From the NCBI RefSeq assembly GCF_900107135.1, contig NZ_FNOV01000017.1:1-64000 (forward strand): a stretch of 64,000 bases of DNA, written 5' to 3'. Position numbers and translations under genes: made by a program. This stretch comes from Hymenobacter psychrophilus (GTDB lineage Bacteria > Bacteroidota > Bacteroidia > Cytophagales > Hymenobacteraceae). How positions within the stretch are numbered: position 1 is the stretch's first letter; each line of letters begins with the position of its first letter. The notes beneath the pieces are model-generated. The model was not told the origin of the DNA, ran no database searches, and saw only the letters and a list, made by a program, of their open reading frames with translations. Positions 1 through 8,547 of this stretch are shown here, piece after piece.

Positions 1-307
1 CCGTGGGCTCGGCCTCACGTCCGGCCAGCACGCGGGCCAACTCGCGCAAATCGGCCATCATATGCTCAAAACAGCGGTTATCGCGCCAGCGTGCCCATTG
101 CTGGTAGACCGCCGGCCAGGGCGGCAGGTCGTGGGGCAGATAGCGCCAGCCGCAGCCCGTTTTAACCAGGTAGCGTAGGGCGTTGAACACGGCCCGGAGC
201 GCGTGCTGCCGTTGCGGCGCGTCCTCACACACCAGGGCCAGATAGGGCGCCACAAATGTCCATTCGTCATCCGTCACGTCGCTGGGGTAACTACTTCGCT
301 GTGCCAT
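1..307 (-). CDS. IS5-family transposase, N-terminal part (cut by window edge)
   Basis: The reverse strand encodes about 102 residues starting MAQRSSYPSDVTDDEW and running open to the left edge. The segment with LRYLVKTGCGWRYLPHDLPP followed by W...VYQQWARWRD matches the DUF4096 N-terminal domain of IS5-family transposases, which precedes the DDE catalytic domain. The catalytic part lies outside the window, so I cannot say whether the gene is intact. The ATG at 305-307 is the first start in frame and lies 35 bp inside the putative element end. The role would be cut-and-paste transposition of its own element. Confidence 0.85.
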   Translation of the reverse strand, partial: MAQRSSYPSDVTDDEWTFVAPYLALVCEDAPQRQHALRAVFNALRYLVKTGCGWRYLPHDLPPWPAVYQQWARWRDNRCFEHMMADLRELARVLAGREAEPT

Positions 308-342
308 ACCCCCAAATTACGCCACCAGTTCATAACAGGCTC
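1..342 (-). mobile_element. IS5-family insertion sequence, one end only
   Basis: Upstream of the transposase start, the reverse complement of 325-342 reads GAGCCTGTTATGAACTGG. This resembles the GAGCCTG-type terminal inverted repeats of the IS1031/IS427 groups of IS5. The element would therefore end near 342. The other end and the target duplication are outside the window, so the boundary is an inference from the motif and from its short distance to the start codon. Confidence 0.6.
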
Positions 343-355
343 TAGTAAAAGAACT

Positions 356-459
356 GTCATTCTGAGCAGCGCGAAGAATCTCGCGTGCCAAAGTAATCCT
401 TACGCTTGGCCACTACCACCACTTCAGCACGCGAGATTCTTCGCTGCGCTCAGAATGAC
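356..459. repeat. Dispersed hairpin repeat, copy 1
   Basis: Two 32-base arms, 356-388 and 428-459, form an inverted repeat beginning GTCATTCTGAG and ending AATCTCGCGTG. The arms differ only in a swapped block (CAGCGC against CGCAGC). The spacer starts CCAAAGTAATC, as in the copy at 3681. The repeat lies between the insertion-sequence end and the next gene. Such structures are usually non-autonomous palindromic repeats; function unknown. Confidence 0.8.
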
Positions 460-478
460 GTTCGTTTAAAACCTGAAA

Positions 479-1855
479 ATGACTACCGCCCAACCCATAA
501 CCGCCGATGCACCCCTGCCCGAGGTGGCGGGCACCGAAAAGCTGCTGCTGACCCTGGTGGCCCTGGGGCTGCTGCTGCTGCTGCCGGCCACCTTCGACGC
601 GGATGCCTACCGGGCGCACACCGCCTTTTACGCGGCGCTGGGCCTCATCAGCGTCGGTACGCTGGGCTGGGCCGGCTGGAAATACGGCCAGAAGCCGCCC
701 GGCGTGTACAACCACAACCTCTGGCTGCGGGCCAGCACCAGCCGCGGGGCCGTGGCCTGGGTGACGGGCATCGTGCTCACGGGCTTCTACGTCATCCTCT
801 ACTGGTTCAGCAGCCCCGACGACCAGGGCAATTTCGGGCCGCTCAACCAGCTCGTGCACGCCCTCGACCCCGCCAGCCAGGCGTTGCGCCACAAGCCCTC
901 CGACCAGTGGTTTCTCTACGGCACGTTCTACACGCTGGCCATTCTGGTGATGGGCGTGCGCGGGCTGCTGAAGTACCGCCACTCGCCCTATCACCTCATC
1001 CGCACCGGCTCGCTGATGTTCTTTCAGCTCGGGTTTGCGTTTCTGCTGCCGGGGCTGCTGCTGGCGTTTCAGCGGCCCGAGTTCTACTTCAGCTACTTCT
1101 GGCCCCTCAAGCAGGACTACCTGTTTCCCGACACCGTGGGCTACCTGCTGAAGGATGGCGGGCCAGCGCTGGGCGTGTTCATGGTGTTCTGGACGGCCGT
1201 TATTTCCTTCGTGGGCGTGCCCGTGCTCACCTACTTTTTCGGCAAGCGCTGGTACTGCTCGTGGGTGTGCGGCTGCGGCGGGCTGGCCGAAACCGCCGGC
1301 GACCCGTACCGCCAGCTCTCCGACAAAAGCCGCACCGCCTGGAAATGGGAAGTGCGCATCATTTACACCGTGCTGGTGATAATCGTGCTGCTCACGGCCC
1401 TGCTGTGGGTGGGCGCTTCGGGCGCGGTGCCGGCCCTGCAGGGTATCACCCAGCCCCTGAGCAAGGCCTACGGTTTTGCCATCGGCTCGGTGTTTTCGGG
1501 CATCATCGGGGTGGGTTTTTACCCCTTGATGGGGGCGCGGGTGTGGTGCCGGTTCGGCTGCCCCATGGCCGCTTACCTGGGTTTGCTGCAGAAGCACTTC
1601 TCGCGCTTCCGCATCACCACCAACGGCGCCCAGTGCATCAGCTGCGGCAACTGCTCCAACGTCTGCGAAATGGGCATCGATGTGAAGCAGTACGCCCAGC
1701 GTGGCGAGCCCATCATCCGGGCCTCCTGTGTGGGCTGCGGCATGTGCTCGACGGCCTGCCCCCGCGGCGTGCTCAACCTCGAAAACGGCCCCCGCGACAA
1801 CCGCTACCAGGGCTCCCAGCTGATTTCGGCCGACTCGCTGCGGATTCTGAGCTAA
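479..1855 (+). CDS. Membrane 4Fe-4S ferredoxin-type protein (NapH/CcoG-like)
   Basis: 458 residues. Several hydrophobic segments (about 23-42, 60-80, 150-190, 235-255, 300-320, 335-355) precede a cytoplasmic tail with two cluster motifs: CISCGNCSNVC near 386-396 and CVGCGMCSTACP near 417-428. Two extra Cys patterns, YCSWVCGCGG and WCRFGCPMA, lie at membrane edges as in NapH, NosR and CcoG proteins. This indicates an integral-membrane electron-transfer protein; its partner is not visible. The ATG at 479 is used because the hydrophobic N-terminus follows directly and no Shine-Dalgarno decides otherwise. Assignment to CcoG itself is not secure, since no ccoNOP genes are nearby. Confidence 0.85.
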   Translation: MTTAQPITADAPLPEVAGTEKLLLTLVALGLLLLLPATFDADAYRAHTAFYAALGLISVGTLGWAGWKYGQKPPGVYNHNLWLRASTSRGAVAWVTGIVLTGFYVILYWFSSPDDQGNFGPLNQLVHALDPASQALRHKPSDQWFLYGTFYTLAILVMGVRGLLKYRHSPYHLIRTGSLMFFQLGFAFLLPGLLLAFQRPEFYFSYFWPLKQDYLFPDTVGYLLKDGGPALGVFMVFWTAVISFVGVPVLTYFFGKRWYCSWVCGCGGLAETAGDPYRQLSDKSRTAWKWEVRIIYTVLVIIVLLTALLWVGASGAVPALQGITQPLSKAYGFAIGSVFSGIIGVGFYPLMGARVWCRFGCPMAAYLGLLQKHFSRFRITTNGAQCISCGNCSNVCEMGIDVKQYAQRGEPIIRASCVGCGMCSTACPRGVLNLENGPRDNRYQGSQLISADSLRILS

Positions 1856-1867
1856 GCTAGCCAGCCA

Positions 1868-2200
1868 CTACCCCCGCACCCGGCGCTGGGGCGGCAGCGG
1901 CACGATGTCCCGACTATCGGGGGCCGGGGCGGGCAGCACCAGCTGGGGCATGCGGCGGTCGGTGGTGGTATCGGGCACGGCTACGCGCAGTGCGTTGGGC
2001 CGGGTTTGGTAGCTGGTTGCGCCAGGGCTGGGGCCTACCCGGTACACCTGGGTTTGCATGGTCGGATGCTGGTATGAGGGCGCGGCCTGCCCCGGCATAC
2101 GGTGGCTCAGGCCGAGGCCGGGCGCGGCAGGCGCAGTTTGGGCAGCGGCGGACACGGCGCCCATCGTACTGATTGCCATCAATAATAGACAGGTTTTCAT
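1868..2200 (-). CDS. Secreted Pro-rich hypothetical protein
   Basis: 110 residues with a clear signal peptide (MKTCLLLMAISTMGAVSAAAQ, cleavage after AAAQ or nearby). The rest is rich in Pro, Gln and Arg, with no recognisable domain and low predicted order. It ends 13 bp from the stop of the ferredoxin-type gene, facing it. Reality is supported by the typical signal peptide and GC-rich third positions; no function can be assigned. Confidence 0.65.
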   Translation of the reverse strand: MKTCLLLMAISTMGAVSAAAQTAPAAPGLGLSHRMPGQAAPSYQHPTMQTQVYRVGPSPGATSYQTRPNALRVAVPDTTTDRRMPQLVLPAPAPDSRDIVPLPPQRRVRG

Positions 2201-2285
2201 AGCAGTGCTATTTGGTTTCTGACAGGACGCACTAGGCTGGCTGGCGGTTGCACTGAGCAGGCACCGGCCCGGCCATGCATTCGGC

Positions 2286-2747
2286 TTAGCTTCTCGCCAG
2301 CTTGGCCAGCACTTCCTTGGTTTTGCTCACGTGGTCGGCGGCGTTGCTCAGCGAGTTGAAGATGTACTGGATGACGCCCTGCTGGTCGATGACGAACGTG
2401 ACGCGGCCGGGCAGCAGGCCCAGCAACGCGCGGGGCACTTCGTAGAGCTTGCGCACCTGGCCGTCGGTGTCGGCGAGCAGCGGGAAGGGCAGGCGGTGCT
2501 TGTTGGCGAACTGCTGGTGCGAGGCTTCCGAGTCGGAGCTGACGCCGACTACTTCGGCTCCTAGGTCCTGGAAATCCTGGTATTCGTCGCGGAACGAGCA
2601 GGCCTGCGTGGTGCAGCCGGGCGTGTTGTCGCGGGGGTAGAAATAGAGCACTACGCTGCGCTGGCCGCGCAAGTCATGCAGCCGAAACGTGTCGCCGGTA
2701 GCGGTGGGCAGGGTGAAATCGGGGGCTTGGTCGCCAATCTGGAGCAT
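2286..2747 (-). CDS. bcp: Peroxiredoxin of the BCP/PrxQ type
   Basis: 153 residues. MLQIGDQAPDFTL and YFYPRDNTPGCTTQAC form the AhpC/TSA core, with the peroxidatic Cys at about 46 and a second Cys five residues later, as in PrxQ/BCP thiol peroxidases. These reduce H2O2 and organic peroxides with thioredoxin as donor, in the cytoplasm. An open frame continues far upstream, but family length and the conserved QIGDQAPDF start fix the ATG at 2745-2747. It is divergently transcribed from the glycosyltransferase at 2965. Confidence 0.93.
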   Translation of the reverse strand: MLQIGDQAPDFTLPTATGDTFRLHDLRGQRSVVLYFYPRDNTPGCTTQACSFRDEYQDFQDLGAEVVGVSSDSEASHQQFANKHRLPFPLLADTDGQVRKLYEVPRALLGLLPGRVTFVIDQQGVIQYIFNSLSNAADHVSKTKEVLAKLARS

Positions 2748-2964
2748 AGCATGAGGGCCCAAGGCCCGGTAGTGGGGCGCGGAGTTGCGCCGAAAATCGG
2801 CCTGTATACGGGCCGCGGCAAAAATACGCCAAAACCACACCGCCACCCGGCCCATGCTGGCCCGGCCCGGCGCTGGTTTCCTTGCAACCCAACGCAACTG
2901 TGCATCTTTGCACCGCTTTTGGTACCGGCCGGCTGTTGCCGCCCTCCTCCTCCCCACCCCCCGC

Positions 2965-3654
2965 ATGCGCATCGACGTTATCATTCCCGCCTTCAACGAG
3001 GAGCAATCCATTGGCCGGGTGCTGGCCGAAATTCCGGCCGGGTTGGTGCGTGAGGTTATCGTGGTCGACAACAACTCGGGCGACCAGACGGGGGCCGTAG
3101 CGGCCGCAGCCGGGGCCACCGTGCTGCGCGAGCCCCGCCCCGGCTACGGCCACGCCTGCCTGGCCGGCATGGCCCACGCCTTCGCCCGCCCCGCCGCCGA
3201 GCAGGCCGATATCATCGTGTTTCTCGACGGCGACTACTCCGACTACCCGGCCGACATGACGGCCCTGGTGCAGCCCATCATCCGCGGCGAGGCCGATCTG
3301 GTGATTGGCTCGCGGGCGTTGGGCGAGCGGGAATCCGGCTCGATGATGCCCCAGCAGCTGTTCGGCAACTGGCTGGCCACTACGCTGCTGCGCTGGTTCT
3401 ACGGCGCCCGGTTCACCGACCTGGGCCCCTTCCGGGCAATCCGGCGCGAGGCCCTGCAACGTATCGGCATGCAGGACACCACCTACGGCTGGACGGTGGA
3501 AATGCAACTCAAGGCCGCCAAGCTCGGGCTGCGCTCCACGGAAGTGCCCGTGCGCTACCGCCGCCGCATCGGCGTGAGCAAAGTGTCGGGCACCGTGAAA
3601 GGCACCCTCGGCGCGGGCTACAAGATTCTGTGGACGATTTTTCGGTATTTGTGA
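2965..3654 (+). CDS. Family 2 glycosyltransferase, DPM1-like
   Basis: 229 residues starting MRIDVIIPAFNEEQSIG, the nucleotide-binding start of GT2 enzymes. DGDYSDYP near 88-95 is the metal/UDP-binding acidic motif and LVIGSRALGERE is typical of dolichyl-phosphate-mannose-synthase-like members. No membrane helices are seen, so it is probably cytoplasmic or peripheral and transfers a sugar from a nucleotide or to a polyprenyl phosphate. The frame is open further upstream, but homology begins at this ATG. A second glycosyltransferase follows after a hairpin repeat. Confidence 0.88.
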   Translation: MRIDVIIPAFNEEQSIGRVLAEIPAGLVREVIVVDNNSGDQTGAVAAAAGATVLREPRPGYGHACLAGMAHAFARPAAEQADIIVFLDGDYSDYPADMTALVQPIIRGEADLVIGSRALGERESGSMMPQQLFGNWLATTLLRWFYGARFTDLGPFRAIRREALQRIGMQDTTYGWTVEMQLKAAKLGLRSTEVPVRYRRRIGVSKVSGTVKGTLGAGYKILWTIFRYL

Positions 3655-3680
3655 GGTGGGGAAGTGCTGGAAACAAGAAC

Positions 3681-3778
3681 GTCATTCTGAGCAGCGCGAA
3701 GAATCTCGCGTGCCAAAGTAATTCCTACATTAAAGAACTAGCATTGCACGCGAGATTCTTCGCGCTGCTCAGAATGAC
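3681..3778. repeat. Dispersed hairpin repeat, copy 2
   Basis: The arms at 3681-3712 and 3747-3778 are perfect 32-base inverted copies (GTCATTCTGAG to AATCTCGCGTG). The spacer begins CCAAAGTAATT, nearly as in copy 1 at 356-459. It sits between two same-strand glycosyltransferase genes and could act as a terminator or processing site for the upstream one. Confidence 0.85.
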
Positions 3779-3823
3779 GTTCTCTTCTTCAAGGCCCCCT
3801 GCCCCATCACCTGCTCACCCCTA

Positions 3824-5314
3824 ATGCTCGCTCTGCAAGTTCTGTTGATAACGGTGTACGGCCTGTGCCTGCTGCTGCTGCTGGGGTTCAGCCTCACGCA
3901 ATGGCAGCTGACGCGGCTGGCCCGCCGCGTGTACGCCACGTCCCCGCCGCCCACCCCGCCGGCCCCCGCCGAGTGGCCGCTCCTGACGGTGCAGCTGCCG
4001 CTCTACAACGAGCCGTTCGTAGTCGAGCGCCTCATTGATGCCTGCGCCGCCCTCAACTACCCCGCCGACCGCCTGCACGTGCAGGTGCTCGACGATTCGA
4101 CCGATGAAACCGTGGCCCTGGCCGCGGCCCGCGTGCAGCACCACGCCGCCCGGGGCCTGCACATCACCCACGAGCGGCGGACCGAGCGCAGCGGTTTCAA
4201 GGCCGGCGCCCTGGCCTACGGCCTCAGCCGCAGCGAGGGCGAGCTGGTGGCCATTTTCGACGCCGATTTCCTGCCCGAGCCCAACTTTTTACGCCAGACG
4301 GTACCGCACTTTTTCGGGCCCGACAGCGCCCGTACCGGGGTGGTACAAACGCGCTGGGGCCACCTCAACGAAGACTACTCGCTGCTGACCGAGCTGCAGG
4401 CCTTCGGGCTGAATGCGCACTTTTTCGTGGAGCAGGTGGGCCGGCAGGCGGGCGGGCACTTCCTGAACTTCAACGGCACGGGCGGTATCTGGCGGCGCAC
4501 CTGCATAGCGGATGCCGGCGGCTGGCACGCCGACACGCTCACCGAAGACCTCGACCTGAGCTACCGGGCCCAGCTGCGGGGCTGGCACTTCCACTACCTG
4601 CCCCAGGTGGCGGCCCCCGCCGAGTTGCCCATCACGATGGACGCGCTCAAGTCGCAGCAGTTTCGCTGGACCAAGGGCGCGGCCGAAACGGCCCGCAAGC
4701 ACCTGGCGCAGGTATGGCGCTCGGCCCACCCGCTCAGCACCCGTTTGCACGCCACGTTTCATTTGCTCAACAGCGCCGTGTTCGTGGCTATTTTGCTGAT
4801 GGCCGTACTGAGCGTGCCGCTGCTGTTTGTGCGGGCTTTGGGGGCCGAGCAGCTGCGGCCGGTGTTCTACCTGGCCTCCTTTTTCCTGCTTACGCTGCTG
4901 CCGCTCACGTTCTACTTCCGCACGGCCTGGCAGCAGGCGGCCCGGCGGCGGCCGGCCCCGGCGGGGTTTGCGGGGCAGCTGCTGCTGTTTCTGGCGTTTT
5001 CGATGGGCCTGAGTCTGCACAACAGCCGGGCTGTGCTGCTGGGGCTGCTGGGCCAGCGCAGCGCCTTTATTCGCACGCCCAAGCTGGGCGCCGGGGCCAG
5101 CAAAGCAGCCGGCTCGGGCAGCTGGCGCGGCCGGCGCTACCGCACCAGCCGGCTGCTGGGCGGCCTCACTTTGCTCGAAGGCCTGCTGGCCGCCTACTTC
5201 CTGTTCGGCATCGGGGCCGGTATTTATCTGCACGAGTACGGCCTGCTGCCCACCCACCTGCTGCTGGCTACCGGCTATGGGCTGGTGTTCTACTACTCGC
5301 TGCGCCACGCGTAA
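3824..5314 (+). CDS. Processive-type membrane glycosyltransferase 2 (cellulose-synthase-like)
   Basis: 496 residues. One N-terminal membrane helix (about 3-25) precedes a GT2 domain with all processive-enzyme signatures: LDDSTDET, FDADF (DxD), TEDLDLS (TED) and QQFRW (QxxRW). About four hydrophobic segments follow (about 313-335, 345-365, 390-412, 450-495). The architecture matches BcsA/CslA-like synthases that polymerise and export a beta-glycan, or glucosylate a lipid. There is no PilZ domain and no bcsB-like partner nearby, so the product is unknown. The start follows hairpin repeat copy 2 by 45 bp. Confidence 0.9.
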   Translation: MLALQVLLITVYGLCLLLLLGFSLTQWQLTRLARRVYATSPPPTPPAPAEWPLLTVQLPLYNEPFVVERLIDACAALNYPADRLHVQVLDDSTDETVALAAARVQHHAARGLHITHERRTERSGFKAGALAYGLSRSEGELVAIFDADFLPEPNFLRQTVPHFFGPDSARTGVVQTRWGHLNEDYSLLTELQAFGLNAHFFVEQVGRQAGGHFLNFNGTGGIWRRTCIADAGGWHADTLTEDLDLSYRAQLRGWHFHYLPQVAAPAELPITMDALKSQQFRWTKGAAETARKHLAQVWRSAHPLSTRLHATFHLLNSAVFVAILLMAVLSVPLLFVRALGAEQLRPVFYLASFFLLTLLPLTFYFRTAWQQAARRRPAPAGFAGQLLLFLAFSMGLSLHNSRAVLLGLLGQRSAFIRTPKLGAGASKAAGSGSWRGRRYRTSRLLGGLTLLEGLLAAYFLFGIGAGIYLHEYGLLPTHLLLATGYGLVFYYSLRHA

Positions 5315-5357
5315 ACGGCGGTTCTAAAAGACTGATTGTTATGCTTATCAAACCAGG

Positions 5358-6092
5358 TTACAGCCGGTCATAGAAAGCACTTCGGTACGTATCGCCAACC
5401 GGAATTATTGCGGGGGAACCGGCGGCGGCTACCTGCATAAAAATCCGGCTCCGCTCTACGGTGTGCGTGTGGGCCAGCGAAACGATGAACGACTTATGCA
5501 CGCGCACGAACTCCGCAGCGGGCAGGCTCGCTTCCAGACTAGTAAGCGTTTGGCGGGCAATAATTTTTTCCGTCAGCGTATGGATAAGCACGTAGTTCTG
5601 TAAGCCTTCCAAGTAGAGCACATCGGCCAGGTCGATCCGCTGCATCCGGTGTTCCGTCTTGACGAAAAGGTAGGGACGGGGTGTCTCTGCCGGTTCCGGC
5701 GCCGGAGCTGGCTCCAAAGCCGGGGCCGGGCGCAACCGCCGCTGTGCCTTCTGCACGGCCTGGTAGAAACGCTCGAAGGGAATAGGTTTGAGCAGGTAAT
5801 CAATCACGTCGTGCTCGAAACCCGCCAGCGCATACTCGGTGTAGGCGGTGGTTAGCACCACCTGGGCGCGCCGGTCCAGGGCCTGCAGAAACTGCAGGCC
5901 CGTTAGCTGCGGCATCTGGATATCGAGAAAAATCAGGTCCACGCGCCGCTCCCCCACCCAATGCAGGGCTTCCACCGGGTTTTGGCTGCTGCCGGCCAGC
6001 TCCAGAAATGGCACCTTGGCCACGTAATCGGTCAGGATGTCGAGGGCCAGCGGTTTGTCATCTACCAGCAGGCAGCGAATCGGGTCGGTCAT
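5358..6092 (-). CDS. LytTR-type response regulator
   Basis: 244 residues. The receiver domain (about 5-120) has the acidic pair DD at 11-12 and phosphoacceptor Asp57 in FLDIQMP. The C-terminal half is a LytTR DNA-binding domain (about 140-240: VLYLEGLQNYVLIHT, FVRVHKSFIVSL). Its ATG overlaps the stop of the kinase gene by four bases (ATGA), indicating translational coupling. LytTR regulators bind paired direct repeats upstream of target genes. It is the last gene of a three-gene operon with a LytS-type kinase and a secreted HExxH protein. Confidence 0.93.
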   Translation of the reverse strand: MTDPIRCLLVDDKPLALDILTDYVAKVPFLELAGSSQNPVEALHWVGERRVDLIFLDIQMPQLTGLQFLQALDRRAQVVLTTAYTEYALAGFEHDVIDYLLKPIPFERFYQAVQKAQRRLRPAPALEPAPAPEPAETPRPYLFVKTEHRMQRIDLADVLYLEGLQNYVLIHTLTEKIIARQTLTSLEASLPAAEFVRVHKSFIVSLAHTHTVERSRIFMQVAAAGSPAIIPVGDTYRSAFYDRL

Positions 6093-7153
6093 AAGTCGAG
6101 GTGGAGCGTAACCTGAAAATCGGTGGGCGTGTCGGCAATCCGCAGCGTGTGCCGGGCCGGGTACAGCAGCGCCAGCCGCCGCCGCACGTTGGCCAGCCCG
6201 ATACCGCCGAGCTGGTCTTTCTGCTGCTCGTTTTTCGTGTTGTGCAGGCAGAAATCCAGGGTCGTGGCGCTTAGGTCGAGCTGCAGCGTAACTGGTTGCG
6301 TGGCATCAGCCAGGACGCCGTGTTTGAACGCGTTTTCCACGAATGATACCAGCAGCATGGGCGCAATCAGCTGCCCGTTCAGCGGGCCCCGAAGCTGGTA
6401 GTTTAGGTGCAGGTTGTCTTTCGTACCGATGCGTTGCAGCTCAATCAGCCCGTTCAGGTAGTCCAGCTCGCGGCTCAGCAGCACCCGGTCGTGGTGGGCT
6501 TCGTGCAGCATGTATCGCAGCAGCTCCGAGAGTTTCAGCAGGGCCCCCGGCGCGGCGTCCGACTTCTGGTATACCAGCGCGTAAATGTCGTTGATGGTGT
6601 TGAACAGAAAGTGCGGATTCAGCTGCGAGCGAAGAAACGTCAGCTCGGCCGTGGTGTGGGCCTGCTGGGTTTCGCGCCGCCGCCGCTCTGCCAGCAGGTT
6701 GTGCCGGATAACGGCGTACAGCAGCCCGTACAGCACGTCGTCGAAATGAAACCGGACACTGTTCTCAATAAACCACTGCGCTGTGAAAGCCGTGTTTTGC
6801 TCGTAGTTATCGAAGCCGAGCAGCGGCTTGAACACGTGAAATTCCAGCCCGTAGCGCAGCCCCGTAATGAGCAGCAGGGCCAGCAGCAACCCAGCGGCGG
6901 CCCGAACGAAAGGCTGCCAGCCGAGCGTACTCGCCAGCAGCGGCCGGGCCACCAGCCACACGGGCAGGTAGAATGCCGCCGCCCTAATCAGCAGGTAACC
7001 CAGGCTCAGCAGCCAGTACGTTGCCTCCGCCGTTCCGGGCGGCATGGCGGCCGGCGCGGCGTGCATCGCCAGCACGTCTTTTACCAGCAGCAGTACCCAG
7101 ATGAGCAGGTGAACGGGCCATTCGGGAAAGGTGCGCGGCCGGGCAGCAAGCAT
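6089..7153 (-). CDS. LytS/YehU-type sensor histidine kinase
   Basis: 354 residues. Four hydrophobic segments occupy the first 150 residues. The His_kinase domain carries the phosphoacceptor His in QLNPHFLFNTIN (about 190), followed by a HATPase region with SFVENAFKHG (N box) and GIGLANVRRRL (G box). There is no periplasmic sensor domain, so the signal probably arrives through the membrane segments or a partner. Its ATG shares a base with the stop of the upstream gene (TAATG), and its own stop overlaps the regulator start. Cognate regulator: 5358-6092. Confidence 0.93.
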   Translation of the reverse strand: MLAARPRTFPEWPVHLLIWVLLLVKDVLAMHAAPAAMPPGTAEATYWLLSLGYLLIRAAAFYLPVWLVARPLLASTLGWQPFVRAAAGLLLALLLITGLRYGLEFHVFKPLLGFDNYEQNTAFTAQWFIENSVRFHFDDVLYGLLYAVIRHNLLAERRRRETQQAHTTAELTFLRSQLNPHFLFNTINDIYALVYQKSDAAPGALLKLSELLRYMLHEAHHDRVLLSRELDYLNGLIELQRIGTKDNLHLNYQLRGPLNGQLIAPMLLVSFVENAFKHGVLADATQPVTLQLDLSATTLDFCLHNTKNEQQKDQLGGIGLANVRRRLALLYPARHTLRIADTPTDFQVTLHLDL

Positions 7154-8256
7154 TAGTTGGTCGATTCAGCGGTGGGGTATTTGCGGGCCAAGTACGCGAG
7201 AATTTCGGGAAAAAACTGCTCGAAATCCGGGTAGGTGCGCTGGCCGCTATACCGCGCCGAAATTACATCGGCAATGTCGCCCGCATACTGGAAATCACCG
7301 ATTACTTCGTGGGCGGCCTGTTTGCGGGCTTCCTTCGGCGACTGGTACTGCCGGAACAGGGCAATGACCACACCGCGCACCAGGTTCTCGTCGAAGCAAT
7401 GTGCCCAATCGTCGATGTTGTTGTGTTTCATGCCTGCATCGTTTCGGTTGAACAGGTAGGCCAGCTTGCCAATAGCGGCTTTATGCTGCTGCTGAAGGGC
7501 TTTGGTGTAGATGTGGCTCCCCTCGTGCCAAACCGTCACAGCCGACTCGGCACCGAGGCTGAAGGCAGGTACGCTCGTGTCGGTGGATTCGCGGTTGAGG
7601 AAGCCCACGCTGTACACGACCCGGTCGGCGTAGCGCGGGTTAAGGTTTTTGGGCATGATGGCGTGCGCCCCCCAGCTGTTGAGCGGGTCCAGGCAGATGG
7701 TCCAGTTCGGGGCCTGCCCGCGAAAGCGGTACAGCGAATCGAGCTTGCCAATGAGGTTTTCGCTGGCGATATAGGCCCGCACAGGCTGGGCCCAGGCAGC
7801 GTAATCGGCCCGGTGCTGCTGGTAAAAGGCCCAGAAGTGGCTGTCGTCGAAAAACTGCTTACAGAGCCGCATATACGTCTGAATCGAATCCTTACCGTTC
7901 ATGCTGTACCAATCGGTTTGCGCCGGATAATGAATGCGCACGGCCGGAAAATTATCGAGGCAGTAGCCCAACTCGGGCAGGTCGGGGTACACCTTTTTCA
8001 GCTGCCGGGCATACTGCACCGCCGGGTGGTTGGCGAACGGGGTAAAATAGGCCTCGGCTTCTTTGGCATAAGCCGATTTGTTGGGCATCGGATGATACTT
8101 ACCGGCCAGCATCTGCACCACCGTGAACAGCTCAATACCGGGATGGACCGTCACCGTAAGCTGGTCGGCCGATGGTGGAGCGACTGTAGTGCGAGGCTGG
8201 GCAACGAGGGCGTTGCCGGTTAAAAGGGTGAGCAAAAAGGCGAGTAGCGTTTTCAT
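7153..8256 (-). CDS. Secreted HExxH metalloprotease-like protein (DUF4932-like) in a LytTR operon
   Basis: 367 residues with signal peptide MKTLLAFLLTLLTGNALVAQ. VWHEGSHIYT (His244, Glu245, His248) is a gluzincin zinc-binding HExxH, and CFDENLVRG (Glu290) fits the third ligand on the downstream helix. The segment LTVTVHPGIELFTVVQMLAG resembles the N-terminus of DUF4932-type Bacteroidota proteins; that family name is my inference. The start at 8256 places the signal peptide directly at the N-terminus. The stop overlaps the kinase start (TAATG). A periplasmic or surface protease or sensor acting with the kinase is plausible but unproven. Confidence 0.8.
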   Translation of the reverse strand: MKTLLAFLLTLLTGNALVAQPRTTVAPPSADQLTVTVHPGIELFTVVQMLAGKYHPMPNKSAYAKEAEAYFTPFANHPAVQYARQLKKVYPDLPELGYCLDNFPAVRIHYPAQTDWYSMNGKDSIQTYMRLCKQFFDDSHFWAFYQQHRADYAAWAQPVRAYIASENLIGKLDSLYRFRGQAPNWTICLDPLNSWGAHAIMPKNLNPRYADRVVYSVGFLNRESTDTSVPAFSLGAESAVTVWHEGSHIYTKALQQQHKAAIGKLAYLFNRNDAGMKHNNIDDWAHCFDENLVRGVVIALFRQYQSPKEARKQAAHEVIGDFQYAGDIADVISARYSGQRTYPDFEQFFPEILAYLARKYPTAESTN

Positions 8257-8547
8257 GGCGGCTTGCTGGGGATTGAGTAGTCTGCTGTGCATCCTCGAGT
8301 AGGTTGATGCTTCAAAAGAAGCTGCCGTCCTTCATTCGCCCAACCCGGATTGACCAACTGCCCTTTTTCGGTGACCAACGCGCTATTGTCCGGGCTTCCG
8401 ACTCCAAGCCCAAGCGTAACCCCGGCGCTACTTCTACCTTTATAATCCTGGGTAGCCGGCAACGCTTCGCCGTTTCCCGGCAGCTTTACCCCAGGCAGCA
8501 CCGAACACCCGGTAAGTAAGCACGCGCAGATTTCCAGATTCCCCGCC

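Noticed and set aside
413..1597. Long frame opposite the ferredoxin-type gene
   Set aside because: It mirrors the GC-rich codon pattern of the gene on the + strand, is full of Gln/His/Arg, and shows no domain. It is a typical shadow frame.
4289..5308. Long frame opposite the processive glycosyltransferase
   Set aside because: Shadow frame with Gln/Arg/Pro-rich composition and no homology features.
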